A stretch of DNA of 64,000 bases from Microcoleus sp. CAWBG506 (GTDB lineage: Bacteria > Cyanobacteriota > Cyanobacteriia > Cyanobacteriales > Microcoleaceae). A model generated the notes under the pieces. The model searched no databases. It saw only the letters and a program-made list of their open reading frames with translations, and was not told the DNA's origin. This document shows positions 51,981 to 61,634 of this stretch, in pieces; positions within the stretch are counted from its first letter, which is position 1, and each line of letters begins with the position of its first letter. Made by a program: the position numbers and the translations under genes. The DNA lies in assembly GCA_020883125.1 (NCBI GenBank), contig JAHREW010000017.1, forward strand, positions 1-64,000, read 5' to 3'.

Positions 51981-52542
51981 CTCTCTTCCTCCTTGGAGAC
52001 TCCCGCCAATGCTTTACTCAGTTTGGCTTCGACGTGAGCGCTCAGCCGAGCGGCGGTGAGAGGAAAAGGAAAGCATGGTAAGGGTGACATAACTATTCCT
52101 GTGGTCGGTGAGGGAACCGTTGCGCCTCAAAAGTGGTGAAACTCCTTGGCATACCTGCTGGCATTGCAGGATAGAGACTACCGATATTATTCTCCAAAGA
52201 CCCGCCTCGGTAGGGCGTTTGATTTGGGGATTTCTCCCCGTCGGATTTCTCCGGTATGGTTAGCGCGCGCCTTGGTTGTCAGTAAAAATCCCAGGAGTAT
52301 GAACTTTACAGCTTTTTAGCTAAGCACTAATTTACAATCAACTATAGGCTAAGTTGCGCAAAAAACTAGCGCAAGCAAGGCTAAATATTCGCAAGCCTGG
52401 ATTTTGCCTAGCAACTAGCCGAGACTTAAATCGATCGAAATCTTTCGATTGATTATTTTTGCTTGACTTCTCCCTGGGACTTTCTCACCAGGGCGATGGT
52501 GAAGCTCAAGTCTGGGCGCGAGTTGGTGAGGTACTTGAGTTG
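51981..52542. promoter_or_regulatory. Long ftsQ-ftsZ intergenic region
   Basis: 562 bp without a gene. It contains short arms such as GCAAG and a GGGGATTTCTCCCC-like hairpin around 52218-52232 (GGGGATTT/CTCCCC). In several cyanobacteria the ftsZ gene has its own promoters with a long leader; this gap is large enough for that. I see no convincing -10/-35 pair. Confidence 0.35.
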
Positions 52543-53409
52543 TCACCAACTGCGGAGGATGGAGGGGCGGTGGACGACGGGAAAAGCCGGATTTTTCAAG
52601 TCAATATAGGCAATTTTGCTTGCATCTAGCTGTTTTGGTAATTGTCGCATCCGGTCTAAAACTTTCAGTTGCTCGATGGTTCTGGAACTATGGGGGCCTA
52701 GGTGTACAGTTCCAATCTCTGTTTTCAGGATCAAGTTATTGGGGTCTTGCCAATCTATTTCAAACACTTTCAACGTCAAAGTGCTCAACCCTTGGTAAAA
52801 CCGAGGCCATTCGGTGCGATAGAGTTCCCAGTCTCCGATGACTTTTAAACTTGGCAAAGAACGCTGAGACTGTGTTTCCTGACTGTTGTTACCCAGGGAG
52901 CTACTTTGGGATTGTTTATCAGTAGTATAGCTGTCAAAGGGCATCCAACCTCCCTTAGCATCCAGCCACCCTACTTTTTGCTTGTCCCTGTGACCGGTGG
53001 CCACCGCCCTAGGTTGGGCCACCGCCACTGGCAGCCTTTCTGCCACTTCTACCGTCAAACTTGGTGGAAATAGGTTGCGAGTCACCTTGGCTTTGGCGAT
53101 CGGGCCGGTGGCTTCGAGTTTAGAAGCTAGGGCTTGGGGTTGAATCCCCCACAGAGACTGCGGGTAAGAAAGTGGCATCAAAGACCGGACTGCCTTGTCA
53201 GAGAGCCAATGATTCCCCTCCACCTTCACTTGTTCCGATCGAGCAATCAACCAAGTCGGCTGGGCTATCCACCACACTAGACCCCCAGCCATCCCACTGG
53301 CAGCCAGCATTTGCCACACCACAGTCGCCAATCGAGCGCGACGAAGCCGCTGCAACTGTTGGCGTCTGTGCCCTAACTCTGTTTCTGACACTGATGCAAA
53401 ACTAGCCAT
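52543..53409 (-). CDS. ftsQ: Cell division protein FtsQ/DivIB
   Basis: 288 residues. A basic cytoplasmic N-terminus (RRQQLQRLRRARLA), one transmembrane helix (VVWQMLAASGMAGGLVWWIA) and a POTRA domain (SEQVKVEGNHWLSDKAVRSL, VTRNLFPPSLTVEVAERLPVAVA), then a beta domain with FEIDWQDPNNLILKTEIGTVHLG and LKVLDRMRQLP. FtsQ links early and late divisome proteins. Its position upstream of ftsZ reflects the dcw cluster order. Confidence 0.92.
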   Translation of the reverse strand: MASFASVSETELGHRRQQLQRLRRARLATVVWQMLAASGMAGGLVWWIAQPTWLIARSEQVKVEGNHWLSDKAVRSLMPLSYPQSLWGIQPQALASKLEATGPIAKAKVTRNLFPPSLTVEVAERLPVAVAQPRAVATGHRDKQKVGWLDAKGGWMPFDSYTTDKQSQSSSLGNNSQETQSQRSLPSLKVIGDWELYRTEWPRFYQGLSTLTLKVFEIDWQDPNNLILKTEIGTVHLGPHSSRTIEQLKVLDRMRQLPKQLDASKIAYIDLKNPAFPVVHRPSILRSW

Positions 53410-53727
53410 CTACCTCTTGACAATTTGGTAATTATAAAGTATGGACTACTCAAAACTCTTGAATTTTTCTCAAGCTGTCTCCTTTTCCCCTACTATTTAA
53501 GCAGATCTCCGCAGAATTACCCAAATTCCTCGTCATCTCAGTAAGATTACTGATCCAGTTGCTCCCTAAAAATTAATTAATTATTTAGAATTCCCCCCTA
53601 CGGAAGCCGATGAGCAGACAGAGGTTGTTTAGGTATTGAGGGCATTACCCCACAGGGCAAAAGGCTAAAATTCAAACTAAACTAGAGTTTGAAAGTATAT
53701 ACTTTCTCTAAACAATTTAACTTTTAG
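53410..53727. other. Intergenic stretch with a 16-bp palindrome
   Basis: No gene. A perfect palindrome GAAAGTATATACTTTC lies at 53691-53706, just ahead of the decayed ATPase gene, and may be the former operator of that gene. The remainder is unremarkable. Confidence 0.45.
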
Positions 53728-54408
53728 TTAGCTTCAATTGCGATCGCACTGGAATTAGACAGATTCTATAAAGCCTGCAACCCTAGCAAGACCCTTGTCG
53801 CGGGCGACCCAGGAGATTATCAATACTACATTGATTTTGCTTCGGTACGGGGTGGTAAAATCATTGAATCTTTGCAGCGGACAATTACCCGTATCTCCCC
53901 AGACCAGCCTACTTGTCAACTATTTACAGGACATATCGGTTGTGGCAAATCTACTGAATTGTTTCGACTTAAAGCTGAGCTAGAGCAAGATGGTTTTTAC
54001 GTCGTTTACTTTGAGTCTTCTCAAGATTTAGACATGGGTGACGTAGACATCAGCGATATTTTGCTCAGCATTGCTCGCCAAGTAAGTGAAACGATGGAGT
54101 CAGCTAAAATTAAAGTCAGACCAAGTTATTTCACTAATCTGTTTGCTGAAGTCGCAGAATTTTTGCAGACTCCGATTGACTTATCCGCAGAAGCAGAGTT
54201 ATCTGTAGGGATTGCTAGAGTTACCGCTAAAACTAAAGACTCTCCCAAACTCAGATCGCAGCTTAGACAATACCTCGAACCCCGCACTAATAGCATCTTG
54301 CAGTCAATTAACGAAGAACTCCTGGATGTAGCCAACCTCGAACTCAAACGTCAAGGTAAAAAAGGACTCGCAGTGAAGGAGTGGCAACAGCGCGTGCACA
54401 AAAAATAG
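53728..54408 (+). pseudogene. Truncated STAND/AAA P-loop ATPase
   Basis: The frame is open from 53728, although the first ATG is at 53872. The reading before it (LELDRFYKACNPSKTLVAGD, DFASVRGGKIIESL) is clearly the family's N-terminus, so the original start is lost. Walker A is FTGHIGCGKSTELFRL, followed by VVYFESSQDLDMGDVDISDILLSIARQ. The chain ends in LELKRQGKKGLAVKEWQQRVHKK, just where the Walker B strand (usually GLVVIVDNLD or similar) should come. Both ends are damaged; only about 220 codons of a much larger protein remain. Confidence 0.75.
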
Positions 54409-55122
54409 TTTTAAATTTTGAGATTGTTTCCCGATCGGACCGATTTGAAATTAAAACTAGAACCAGCCCCCGGAGCAATCGAGGGGGGCAATTTTTTATT
54501 TATAAAATCTCCCATCTAAAATATCTATGCTTTAGGAGATATTTGCAGCCCTAGGAAGTTCTCATGTCAGACCCCCTGGGGCTGGTTTTACCTATTGCTT
54601 TTAACCTCACATAGTCTTATCCCCTATCTCATAAATTTTTGTGTCCTTTGGTTTGGCTGAGTTCCTGCTACAGATAATTGAGGGTTGACACTAATAGCTA
54701 ACTCCCAGAGTGCTTAGATGATGTCATATTTAATACCGAGAATACTGGTGTTAGACCATTGCTTTGTTCAGGTATCTAGCCTATATCCCTACACTATTTA
54801 TCAGCACTTAACCGGAGTTGATATCATAGGTTAGCAATTAACCATTCATTCCCTAGATAAATTTATCTGTAGCTGACTAAAAAACAGATTAATTTTAATT
54901 TTATATTTAATTTTATATTTAGATATCAATCTAGCTTTCTATTAGATTGAGAGGTATAATGTGTTTGGATTGAACTAGCGTCAGTAGGGCCGAAGCGACT
55001 AGATAAGTGCGAAAAATTACGTAGTAATAAAGGTATAAAGTTATTGACGCAAATAAGTGTATATAAGTAGTGACTGTTTCAGTCATCATTAGGTTGTTTA
55101 TTTCTGCAAATGGGGTGCACGC
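54409..55122. other. Gene-free 714-bp stretch with paired GC-rich arms
   Basis: AACCAGCCCC (around 54461) is complementary to GGGGCTGGTT (around 54583), enclosing about 110 bp. Inside are a GAGGGGGGCAATTTTTTATTT segment and ATCTCCCATCTAAAATATC.../...AGGAGATAT pairing. This could be a palindromic element or a structured RNA. From 54880 to 54925 TTAATTTTATATTTA is doubled. No coding frame is convincing. The end of the gap probably held the promoter of the following pseudogene. Confidence 0.4.
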
Positions 55123-56730
55123 GTGACAGACATGATTAAATTACGAGAAACTGCCAGCTACAACGAGCGATCGCTCAAAACGCTGGTACGGTCGATCGCG
55201 ATGTCTCAACAGCAATTCTCCCTAATCTTGGTGCGCTGCAACTACGAGCACTTGCGCCAGCAAATGGTCAAGCGACTGCGAGAAATGTCCCCAATGCCGA
55301 TCCAAGATCTAGTCCTACGGCCTGGAGTCAAAACCCTCTACACTACCTTGCTGGCCAACACCCAAAACCACGGGCAGTCCCCAGGGGCTGCGGCCTCTGC
55401 TGTGATGGTGTTCGGCTTAGAAACAGTAGTAGCGATCGACGAAGTGATGGCATCTACCAATCAAGTCCGAGACGAGTTTCGCAAAAATTTTTCCTGTCCG
55501 GTGGTTTTGTGGGTGACAGATGACATCGTAACCAAAATGATTCGTCTGGCCGCGGATTTCAAAGTTGGGGCGCGGCCACAATTAAATTTGAAATGGCCGT
55601 GGACGAATTGATCGATTTTCTAGCCCAGGGAGCTGATGGCATATTTCGAGTAGGCGAACTCAACCCACAACGGGGAAACAGCACACCCGCCAAATCCGGC
55701 TTTAGCACCTACGACGAAACCGACTTAGAAACACCCACTCAGGAGAGCCAAATCCGGCGGGAGGAGCGTTTTCTGACACCTCATCCTCGATCGTCAAACT
55801 CCCAAGCATGGAATATCCAGTCCTATTCGCCCTTGAGTCCGGGAAATAACCTCGATTTGGCGATCGGTTCCTGATCGCGCCGAGAACTCGAATTAGCTTT
55901 AAGAGATTTGCAAAATCGCGACCAAGAATTAGAACCAGCCCTCGAAGCCAGCCTGCAATTCGTTCTCGGTCGAGATTACTACGTCAGCGACCAAACCGAA
56001 ACCGCTTTGATTCACTACCAGCAAAGCTTAGTATTTTGGCAGCAGCAAACCGGCAATTGGGAACTGACAAACTGGGAAAAGTCCTGGGAAACACAAAACC
56101 TTTGGTGTACTTTGTCCAATCCCGCCCCTAATATTGTTTGTTTAGAGAGAGAGGGCATAGTGCTCTTTCACATAGCCCTGTGTCACCGCTTACAAGCAGC
56201 CAGAAATCCAGTAGCCAACCGACAGCATTGGGAGCAAGCATGGATTAGCCTCGAACAGTCGAGAAATGCCTTCTCCCTGGCCGATCGCCCCGAATTAGTA
56301 GCAGAGGTAACGGCACACCTAGGAGAGGTATTGCAACGGCTGGAAGCTGTGGAATGTGGATGGGACTTTGGTGGCGACGCTGCGGTCGGGTTCTAGCGAC
56401 AGTGTGAGTAGCGTCAGTTTTAGCCCGGATGGTTTGTTGATTGCTTCGGGTAGTTACGATCGCAAGGTGAAATTGTGGAGTCGCAGCGGGACTTTGTTGA
56501 AAACTTTGACTGGACATAAAGACAGTGTGATGAGTGTGAGTTTTAGCCCGGATGGGAAGGTTCTGGCTTCTGCTGGTAGGGATAATCGGGTGATTTTGTG
56601 GAATTTGGATCTTGATGATTTGTTGGTGAGGGGCTGCGATTGGGTGGGGGATTATCTGAGGACTAATCCTAATGTGAGCGATCGCGATCGGCATTTGTGC
56701 GACGGGGTAGCGCCTAAATCTCAGTTTTAG
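55123..56730 (+). pseudogene. Decayed, internally deleted TPR/STAND-WD40 gene
   Basis: Four pieces in changing frames make up one former gene. (1) 55123-55611: LKTLVRSIAMSQQQFSLILV..., an N-terminal domain common to large cyanobacterial TPR/WD40 proteins. (2) After a frameshift near 55600, LIDFLAQGADGIFRVGELN... up to a TGA at 55872-55874. (3) 55908-56396, TPR-like LEASLQFVLGRDYYVSDQTETALIHYQQSL and WISLEQSRNAFSLADRPELV. (4) From ~56350, in a third frame, LWNVDGTLVATL and two WD40 units (VSFSPDGLLIASGSYD, VSFSPDGKVLASAGRD) with the C-terminal tail CDWVGDYLRTNP. The junction at ~56343 fuses TPR to the last WD40 units, so the ATPase and most WD40 repeats were deleted. Confidence 0.85.
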
Positions 56731-56936
56731 TCAGTTACTTGAGCTTCACTAATGTCATATTCATTCGCAATTTCATTTGGAGATAAACCGCGATCGTCAT
56801 TCCGCTGGTTGAGGGTAGCGACTTTTTCGGCTACAGCGCAGAGAATAAACTCATCGAGTGAAATGCCTTGGAGTGCAGCCAATTTTTCTGCTTCTTGCTG
56901 TAGTTGAATGGGTAAAGTTAAAGTGTATGGTGTCAT
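56727..56936 (-). CDS. Orphan RHH antitoxin-like protein, probably shortened
   Basis: 69 residues. The N-terminal TPYTLTLPIQLQQEAEKLAAL..ISLDEFILCAVAEKVATL has the ribbon-helix-helix layout of CopG/HicB-type antitoxins. The C-terminal RGLSPNEIANEYDISEAQVTD looks like part of a DUF433 domain. In related proteins (from memory) a longer region joins the two and the tail continues, so an internal deletion and truncation are likely. No toxin gene is next to it. It lies between the WD40 remnant and the kinase gene. Confidence 0.6.
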   Translation of the reverse strand: MTPYTLTLPIQLQQEAEKLAALQGISLDEFILCAVAEKVATLNQRNDDRGLSPNEIANEYDISEAQVTD

Positions 56937-56960
56937 TTTAATTGAGAATCTAAAAAAACG

Positions 56961-58979
56961 TTATATACCTTCCAGTGTTGAATCCTTATCATTAAAATTC
57001 CAATTATTTGTACCAGGAGAAACAGCAAACTCACTCATTGTTACTTGTCTTAGGTTGTCGCCACTACAACTAGCTTTGTCGCTGTTCGGAATCTTGAAAG
57101 CATTAACTATATCTACACAAAATGATGAATTTCCCGCTCCCCAACTACTTTCACCTGTTTTGGCATAAACATATAAATTACCCCGGTAATTTTGTTCAAC
57201 ATCAACTTCTATACATTTTCCTAGCTCAATATTCCACCAACCTCTTGAACGCAATCCTTTTCCGTCCCAATATGCTAAAGCAGCACTTATTTCTTTTTTG
57301 GATGTTTTATTGCAGAAGTTTATATAAGTAGTTTTTTCAAATTCATTGACTTTGCTTTGCAACCGATCGCGTTCCTCCTGCAAAGATCCATTTTGACCTT
57401 CAAGTTTATTAACTCTACTTTTCCAAGTATTAATCTCTTTTGCAAAATCTGAGTTTTGGGTTTCTATTTTGGAGATTAATTCTTCTATATTTAGATATAA
57501 AAATGACTCATTTCCTTTAAATACATTCATCACGTCTTGTAGTTCAACTGACAAGGATGGTTTGTTTCCTTTGGGTGGAATCAATTTTTTATCAAGTCTA
57601 ATTTTCTCTATATGTTGCTTAACTTGATTGATTTGTTGATACTGGTAGTAACAGAATCCACCAAGAGCAGTAGCAATGACTGTTGAAATTACAGCAATAC
57701 TTTTTACCAAAATAGGATAACTCCATTTTTGAGTTTGTTGAGTCAGTGAATTTTGCGAGGGATTAATCGGTTGTTTACCCTGGGTTGAAATTGCTGGTTG
57801 AACCAAGGATTGTAGATGAGTATTTTGCTGAGTATTTGTATTTTTCTGAGGACTCGTAAATAGACTTGTTGCATCTATCGGCTGTGATGAGCCTGATGTA
57901 GCACCCCCTTGTTTATTTTGTTGAGAACCCGTGAATAAACTTGTTACATCTACCTGCTGTGATGAGCCTGATGTAGCACCCCCTTGTTTATTTTGTTGAG
58001 AACCCGTGAATAAACCTGTTACATCTATCGGAGTTGGTGTAACAATCTTCAATACATCATCAAGGGAAGGAATTTTGCTGAAATCTGTTAACTTGCAAAT
58101 TTTTTTTACTTCATCAGCCAGTCGTGCAACCTCGGTAGACAATTGAGAGAGAACATGAAAGACTTGTGAACTATCTGGATTTTCTAAATCTGCAACAGAA
58201 AACAATAATCTTTCAGTATTATCCATATTATAAGTTTGCCATAAATGAGGGTTTTCAGCAATTGCAACAATTGACAGATAAATAACCAGTTGAGGAAAAT
58301 AATCTATTTGAAGGCACTGCTTTTGGAGCTTGATTATCAACGGATGTTGATAATCAAGTAGACCTTTAATTTCGTCATTAATGCCATTGCCATCTGCCGC
58401 AAAATAAAGACTATCGTAGTCGATTAATTTTATATTTACGCCACTACTATCATCAACAGTGATATTCTCTGGATGCAAATCTCCATGAGCGATTCCGGCA
58501 TCAGCCAAGTCTTTCGATAATTTAACCCAAGCTTGAGCTAACAAATCTAATTTATTTTTATTTTTAAGATTGTCTTGAATGAAATTCCTTAAATCTTTAC
58601 CCTCAGCCCATTCCATTTTGATAGTTGGGTAAATATTGCCATCAACTCTAATTCCCTTAGCTGAGAAGCTACATTCAAGAAAGTAAGATGAACAAGGAAT
58701 GTTTGGGAGGCGACTGGAGACTTTGCCATAATGACTAGCAACATTCGATGTACTTCGTAAAAAACATCTAACAGCCCACAACTTTTTAGGATTGAAAGTT
58801 TCATATTTAACAACGCAAGCCCAGCCGCCAGCGGAACTCCAAAAATCTTGACTATTGGGTGCTATTTTCACAGGTTTACCAGCAACCAATATGGGGTCAA
58901 GGTTCTTAAATGCAATTTGAGGATAACGAAGAGCGCGGTGGTATTGACTGATACTTGGATAAACGCAATTAGTTGCCAA
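56961..58979 (-). CDS. Membrane-anchored protein kinase with C-terminal DUF1036-like domain (TerY-P triad kinase)
   Basis: About 672 residues from a TTG (58979) that lies 4 nt after the PP2C stop and has GGGGG 8 nt upstream; an ATG at 59099 would overlap PP2C by 116 bp and precede any kinase sequence. Kinase catalytic loop GIAHGDLHPENITVDD and metal-binding IDYDSLYF (DFG equivalent) are present. Then follow three repeats around VTSLFTGSQQNKQGGATSG, a transmembrane helix (LVKSIAVISTVIATALGGFCYY), a coiled coil and a domain with CNKTSKKEISAALAYWDG, SRGWWNIELGKC and YRGNLYVYAK that resembles DUF1036. Third gene of the VWA-PP2C-kinase triad. Confidence 0.85.
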   Translation of the reverse strand: MATNCVYPSISQYHRALRYPQIAFKNLDPILVAGKPVKIAPNSQDFWSSAGGWACVVKYETFNPKKLWAVRCFLRSTSNVASHYGKVSSRLPNIPCSSYFLECSFSAKGIRVDGNIYPTIKMEWAEGKDLRNFIQDNLKNKNKLDLLAQAWVKLSKDLADAGIAHGDLHPENITVDDSSGVNIKLIDYDSLYFAADGNGINDEIKGLLDYQHPLIIKLQKQCLQIDYFPQLVIYLSIVAIAENPHLWQTYNMDNTERLLFSVADLENPDSSQVFHVLSQLSTEVARLADEVKKICKLTDFSKIPSLDDVLKIVTPTPIDVTGLFTGSQQNKQGGATSGSSQQVDVTSLFTGSQQNKQGGATSGSSQPIDATSLFTSPQKNTNTQQNTHLQSLVQPAISTQGKQPINPSQNSLTQQTQKWSYPILVKSIAVISTVIATALGGFCYYQYQQINQVKQHIEKIRLDKKLIPPKGNKPSLSVELQDVMNVFKGNESFLYLNIEELISKIETQNSDFAKEINTWKSRVNKLEGQNGSLQEERDRLQSKVNEFEKTTYINFCNKTSKKEISAALAYWDGKGLRSRGWWNIELGKCIEVDVEQNYRGNLYVYAKTGESSWGAGNSSFCVDIVNAFKIPNSDKASCSGDNLRQVTMSEFAVSPGTNNWNFNDKDSTLEGI

Positions 58980-58983
58980 AATA

Positions 58984-60369
58984 TTATCCCCCTTTTTTTT
59001 CCAAACTAAAATTAACCTTAACCCAACGAGCATCCTTGAATGTTTTTGACTCTGTAGGCTTAAATACAGAGTATTTTCCAGGTAGCAAGTAACCAGCAAA
59101 GTCTTGAGGCGAAAGCTCCTTTGATTCAGGCTTATCCATGTAGACTGCTAAAGGTGTAGCATCACCAGGAATTGTCATAATAAATTTATCTGTTTCTTCT
59201 TTCTTTAGGTACGTTTTTGGAACGTGAACCCATAATTGCTGCGAATATTGTAAGTCCGAAGCTTTTTTGAAAACATAACCAATAGTCATTCTATTATTAT
59301 TGCTTTCAACAGAGTATATAGTAAGTATTTGATAATTAGGTGAGTTGCTATTATTGGAGGTAGGAGTAATATTAACTGTCGGCGTAGGTTTTTCCGGTGG
59401 GGTAGCTTGACTAGGAAGAGAGTCTTGATTCTGATTGGCGTTATGAGTTTTCTTGTCGTTAACAAATGATATATAAATTACACCAACAAAAAAGATAAGT
59501 AAAACTGCTACAATAACTAACAAAAGGTTATCTGGATTCGGATGGTTTGAATTTGTATGGTTTAGATCTGGATGGTCTGGATTTAGTGGCTTAGTTGTTT
59601 GACCTTCAACGATTACAACCTTAAGTCGCAAAAGTGTGGTATCGTCATCTTTAATCAGTCTGTCGCCTCTAAGTTGGTTAATCAAATTGATAAATCCTTC
59701 TTCGTCAACTGAAATCAAGTCTCTCCATCTGTCGCTACGAATTTGATAATCATTGAGAATCCATTCTGCTAAGGCATCCGTTGCTAATAAAAATATGTCT
59801 CCTGGATCGTATGAACCATTAGTATAAACAGGTTGATGAGACTTGTAATCTGGAAGACTGTGAAAACACTTTGTTACTGTCGTAAATTGTTCTGATTTAT
59901 CAAGTGGGAAAGCTATTAGCTTATCTGAGTTAGCCTTGATTTGAAACAAGCAGCTATCACCAACAGCTAAAGCCTCCCATATTTTTTCCCCGGCTTGACT
60001 TGGAGGTTGAAGTTTTAGACCAACAAAAGTAGCTGAACCATGATCTTTGTCTCCCCCCTTGGCATTCCAGGGTATAGTTTTATCTGTTTTTATCTTTAAA
60101 TAATGCTGTCTCCACTTTTGCTGTACTGGGCGTAACCATTCTTCCCATCGTCGATAGATTTCATCAATTGAGGATTCATTCGGGAGGCAAAAATGTTCAA
60201 CCAGAAGTTTAGCCCACTTTCCAGCCAAAAAAGAAGTAGATGTACCATCAGCGATCGCTACTACGCTGCGATCGCTACTGAAGGAATAAGCATCCTCTAT
60301 ATCTGATTTTTGTTCACCTACCTTTGGTATGGTGAAGTAGGCTATCTCATTCTGATTCTGATTTTGCAT
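58984..60369 (-). CDS. PP2C-type protein phosphatase with transmembrane helix (TerY-P triad)
   Basis: 461 residues. The PP2C core (~residues 1-255) shows EDAYSFSSDRSVVAIADGTSTSF (metal-binding Asp in IADGTS), VGDSCLFQI, DIFLLATDALAEWIL and the C-terminal DDTTLLRL. A proline/asparagine linker (~265-285, HPDLNHTNSNHPNPDN) leads to one helix (LLLVIVAVLLIFFVGVIYISF) and an extracytoplasmic domain of ~150 residues with no recognised family. It would remove phosphate from substrates of the neighbouring kinase. The gene lies 50 bp downstream of the VWA gene. Confidence 0.88.
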   Translation of the reverse strand: MQNQNQNEIAYFTIPKVGEQKSDIEDAYSFSSDRSVVAIADGTSTSFLAGKWAKLLVEHFCLPNESSIDEIYRRWEEWLRPVQQKWRQHYLKIKTDKTIPWNAKGGDKDHGSATFVGLKLQPPSQAGEKIWEALAVGDSCLFQIKANSDKLIAFPLDKSEQFTTVTKCFHSLPDYKSHQPVYTNGSYDPGDIFLLATDALAEWILNDYQIRSDRWRDLISVDEEGFINLINQLRGDRLIKDDDTTLLRLKVVIVEGQTTKPLNPDHPDLNHTNSNHPNPDNLLLVIVAVLLIFFVGVIYISFVNDKKTHNANQNQDSLPSQATPPEKPTPTVNITPTSNNSNSPNYQILTIYSVESNNNRMTIGYVFKKASDLQYSQQLWVHVPKTYLKKEETDKFIMTIPGDATPLAVYMDKPESKELSPQDFAGYLLPGKYSVFKPTESKTFKDARWVKVNFSLEKKGG

Positions 60370-60419
60370 TTTTACTTCATTTATTACGATGATAGGAATG
60401 GTTTGAAAGTGAACTCCAA

Positions 60420-61283
60420 TTATTCCTGTCGCTCACCTATACTGCCTATACTGCCAATGTTCAACAACTTAATCATTGTTTGAGCGTCAGCGTTATAAAC
60501 AAATCCTCTGGCACCAGCCGTTAGGTTATATCCTGCTCCCATTGCCCGTTCAAGCAAGACTGGCGGTAACTCGCTGGAAATATCAAACAAAAACTTGGCA
60601 TTCCCATCTCCCGGCGGTAACTCACTTGACGAAGAAGGTAATTCTACTCTAGCAGCGTTGCCTTCTGAGATATGTGCATTCAGTATTAAGGTAGTGCCAT
60701 CACTGGTTCCTAATTTAGATAGCTTTGAGACCGTATTTTGGGCATCAGTTTGGCTATCGGGCGCACCATCAGTGATGTTAATTACGGTTGGTGGAAAACT
60801 TGCTGGGTGGTTTTGAACCCAACTATCCACAAGGTTGTAAGCCATCTCAAAAGCGGCTGCCATCGGAGTACCACCACTAGCAACTGGATCGATCCAGATG
60901 GGAAATTGCTCCTCAACTTCTACCCGTCCGCCATCACCGTCATCGATTTCCCTCTTTTCAGTACGGAGTTTGGGGCAGTTTTGTAATAACTCTTGAATCG
61001 TTACCACTGATTTAGAAGCTAAGTTGCCTAAAAAAGCATTCTTGGCTTGATTCCCAGATGCACCGTAACTCAACACTGAAATATCGCATCGGTTCCTAAT
61101 TTTTGAACCTTTTGTACTATTAAGACCCAACTCTTGCAACACGCTGTTAACAGCTTTGGCACATTCCTCTGCTTTAGAGCCTCCTGTCTTGCCACCAAAG
61201 GAACCTCCCATTGAACCTGATTGATCGATTAGAATTAATATGTATCCTGGATTTTCGCTGTTGAGCAATTGACTGTAAGGCAT
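60420..61283 (-). CDS. TerY-like von Willebrand factor A domain protein
   Basis: 287 residues, all one VWA domain. The metal-ion-dependent adhesion site is complete: DQSGSMGGSF (DxSxS), the threonine in SGGTPMAAAFEMAYNLVD and the aspartate in INITDGAPDS. No signal peptide. VWA, PP2C and kinase genes in this order form the TerY-P triad described in comparative genomics of tellurite/stress and conflict systems, in which the VWA protein is thought to bind the phosphorylated component. First gene of the triad operon. No ter genes are in the window. Confidence 0.9.
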   Translation of the reverse strand: MPYSQLLNSENPGYILILIDQSGSMGGSFGGKTGGSKAEECAKAVNSVLQELGLNSTKGSKIRNRCDISVLSYGASGNQAKNAFLGNLASKSVVTIQELLQNCPKLRTEKREIDDGDGGRVEVEEQFPIWIDPVASGGTPMAAAFEMAYNLVDSWVQNHPASFPPTVINITDGAPDSQTDAQNTVSKLSKLGTSDGTTLILNAHISEGNAARVELPSSSSELPPGDGNAKFLFDISSELPPVLLERAMGAGYNLTAGARGFVYNADAQTMIKLLNIGSIGSIGERQE

Positions 61284-61361
61284 AGCTGTACAAATGTTTC
61301 CAAAACTAAAACGAATAAACTGTTGCTCATCGTTAGGTCATGTCCGATGAGCGCCTTAAGG

Positions 61362-61489
61362 TATAGCAACCGCCAGGGTGGTTAAGTCGTGGGGTGGGGG
61401 CGGGTTTATAGAATTTGTCTATACCAATGAAAGATATCGGTGAACCCGCCCCTACAAAATCTGCCCTAATCGCCTTGGCAGTTGCTATA
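61362..61489. repeat. Palindromic element with TATAGCAACCGCCA ends
   Basis: 14-bp ends TATAGCAACCGCCA and TGGCAGTTGCTATA (one mismatch) enclose an inner pair GGGGGCGGGTTTAT/GGTGAACCCGCCCCTACA. The inner unit recurs at 63119-63187 without the outer ends. It sits in the 351-bp divergent region between the VWA gene and the HTH gene. The rest of that interval should contain both promoters, but I see no clear boxes. Confidence 0.7.
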
Positions 61490-61634
61490 TCTAAGGTGTA
61501 CCCGCTACGATTTTCGATCTTGCACCCTTGCGACCTGGCGCATTATTTAATAATAAACTAGCCAGACTCAGCTTTTACCTAGCCAAGACTACAATTTAAG
61601 CTAGGATTAGACTAGAAAAATTTTTTATTAAAGA

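Noticed and set aside
55123-56730. Four separate small genes
   Set aside because: The pieces match consecutive parts of one large TPR/WD40 protein and lie in order with frame changes, so one pseudogene explains them better.
60420-61283. Tellurite resistance gene proper
   Set aside because: The VWA protein is TerY-like and belongs to the phosphorylation triad. No terB/C/D/Z genes are in the window, so a resistance role is not supported.
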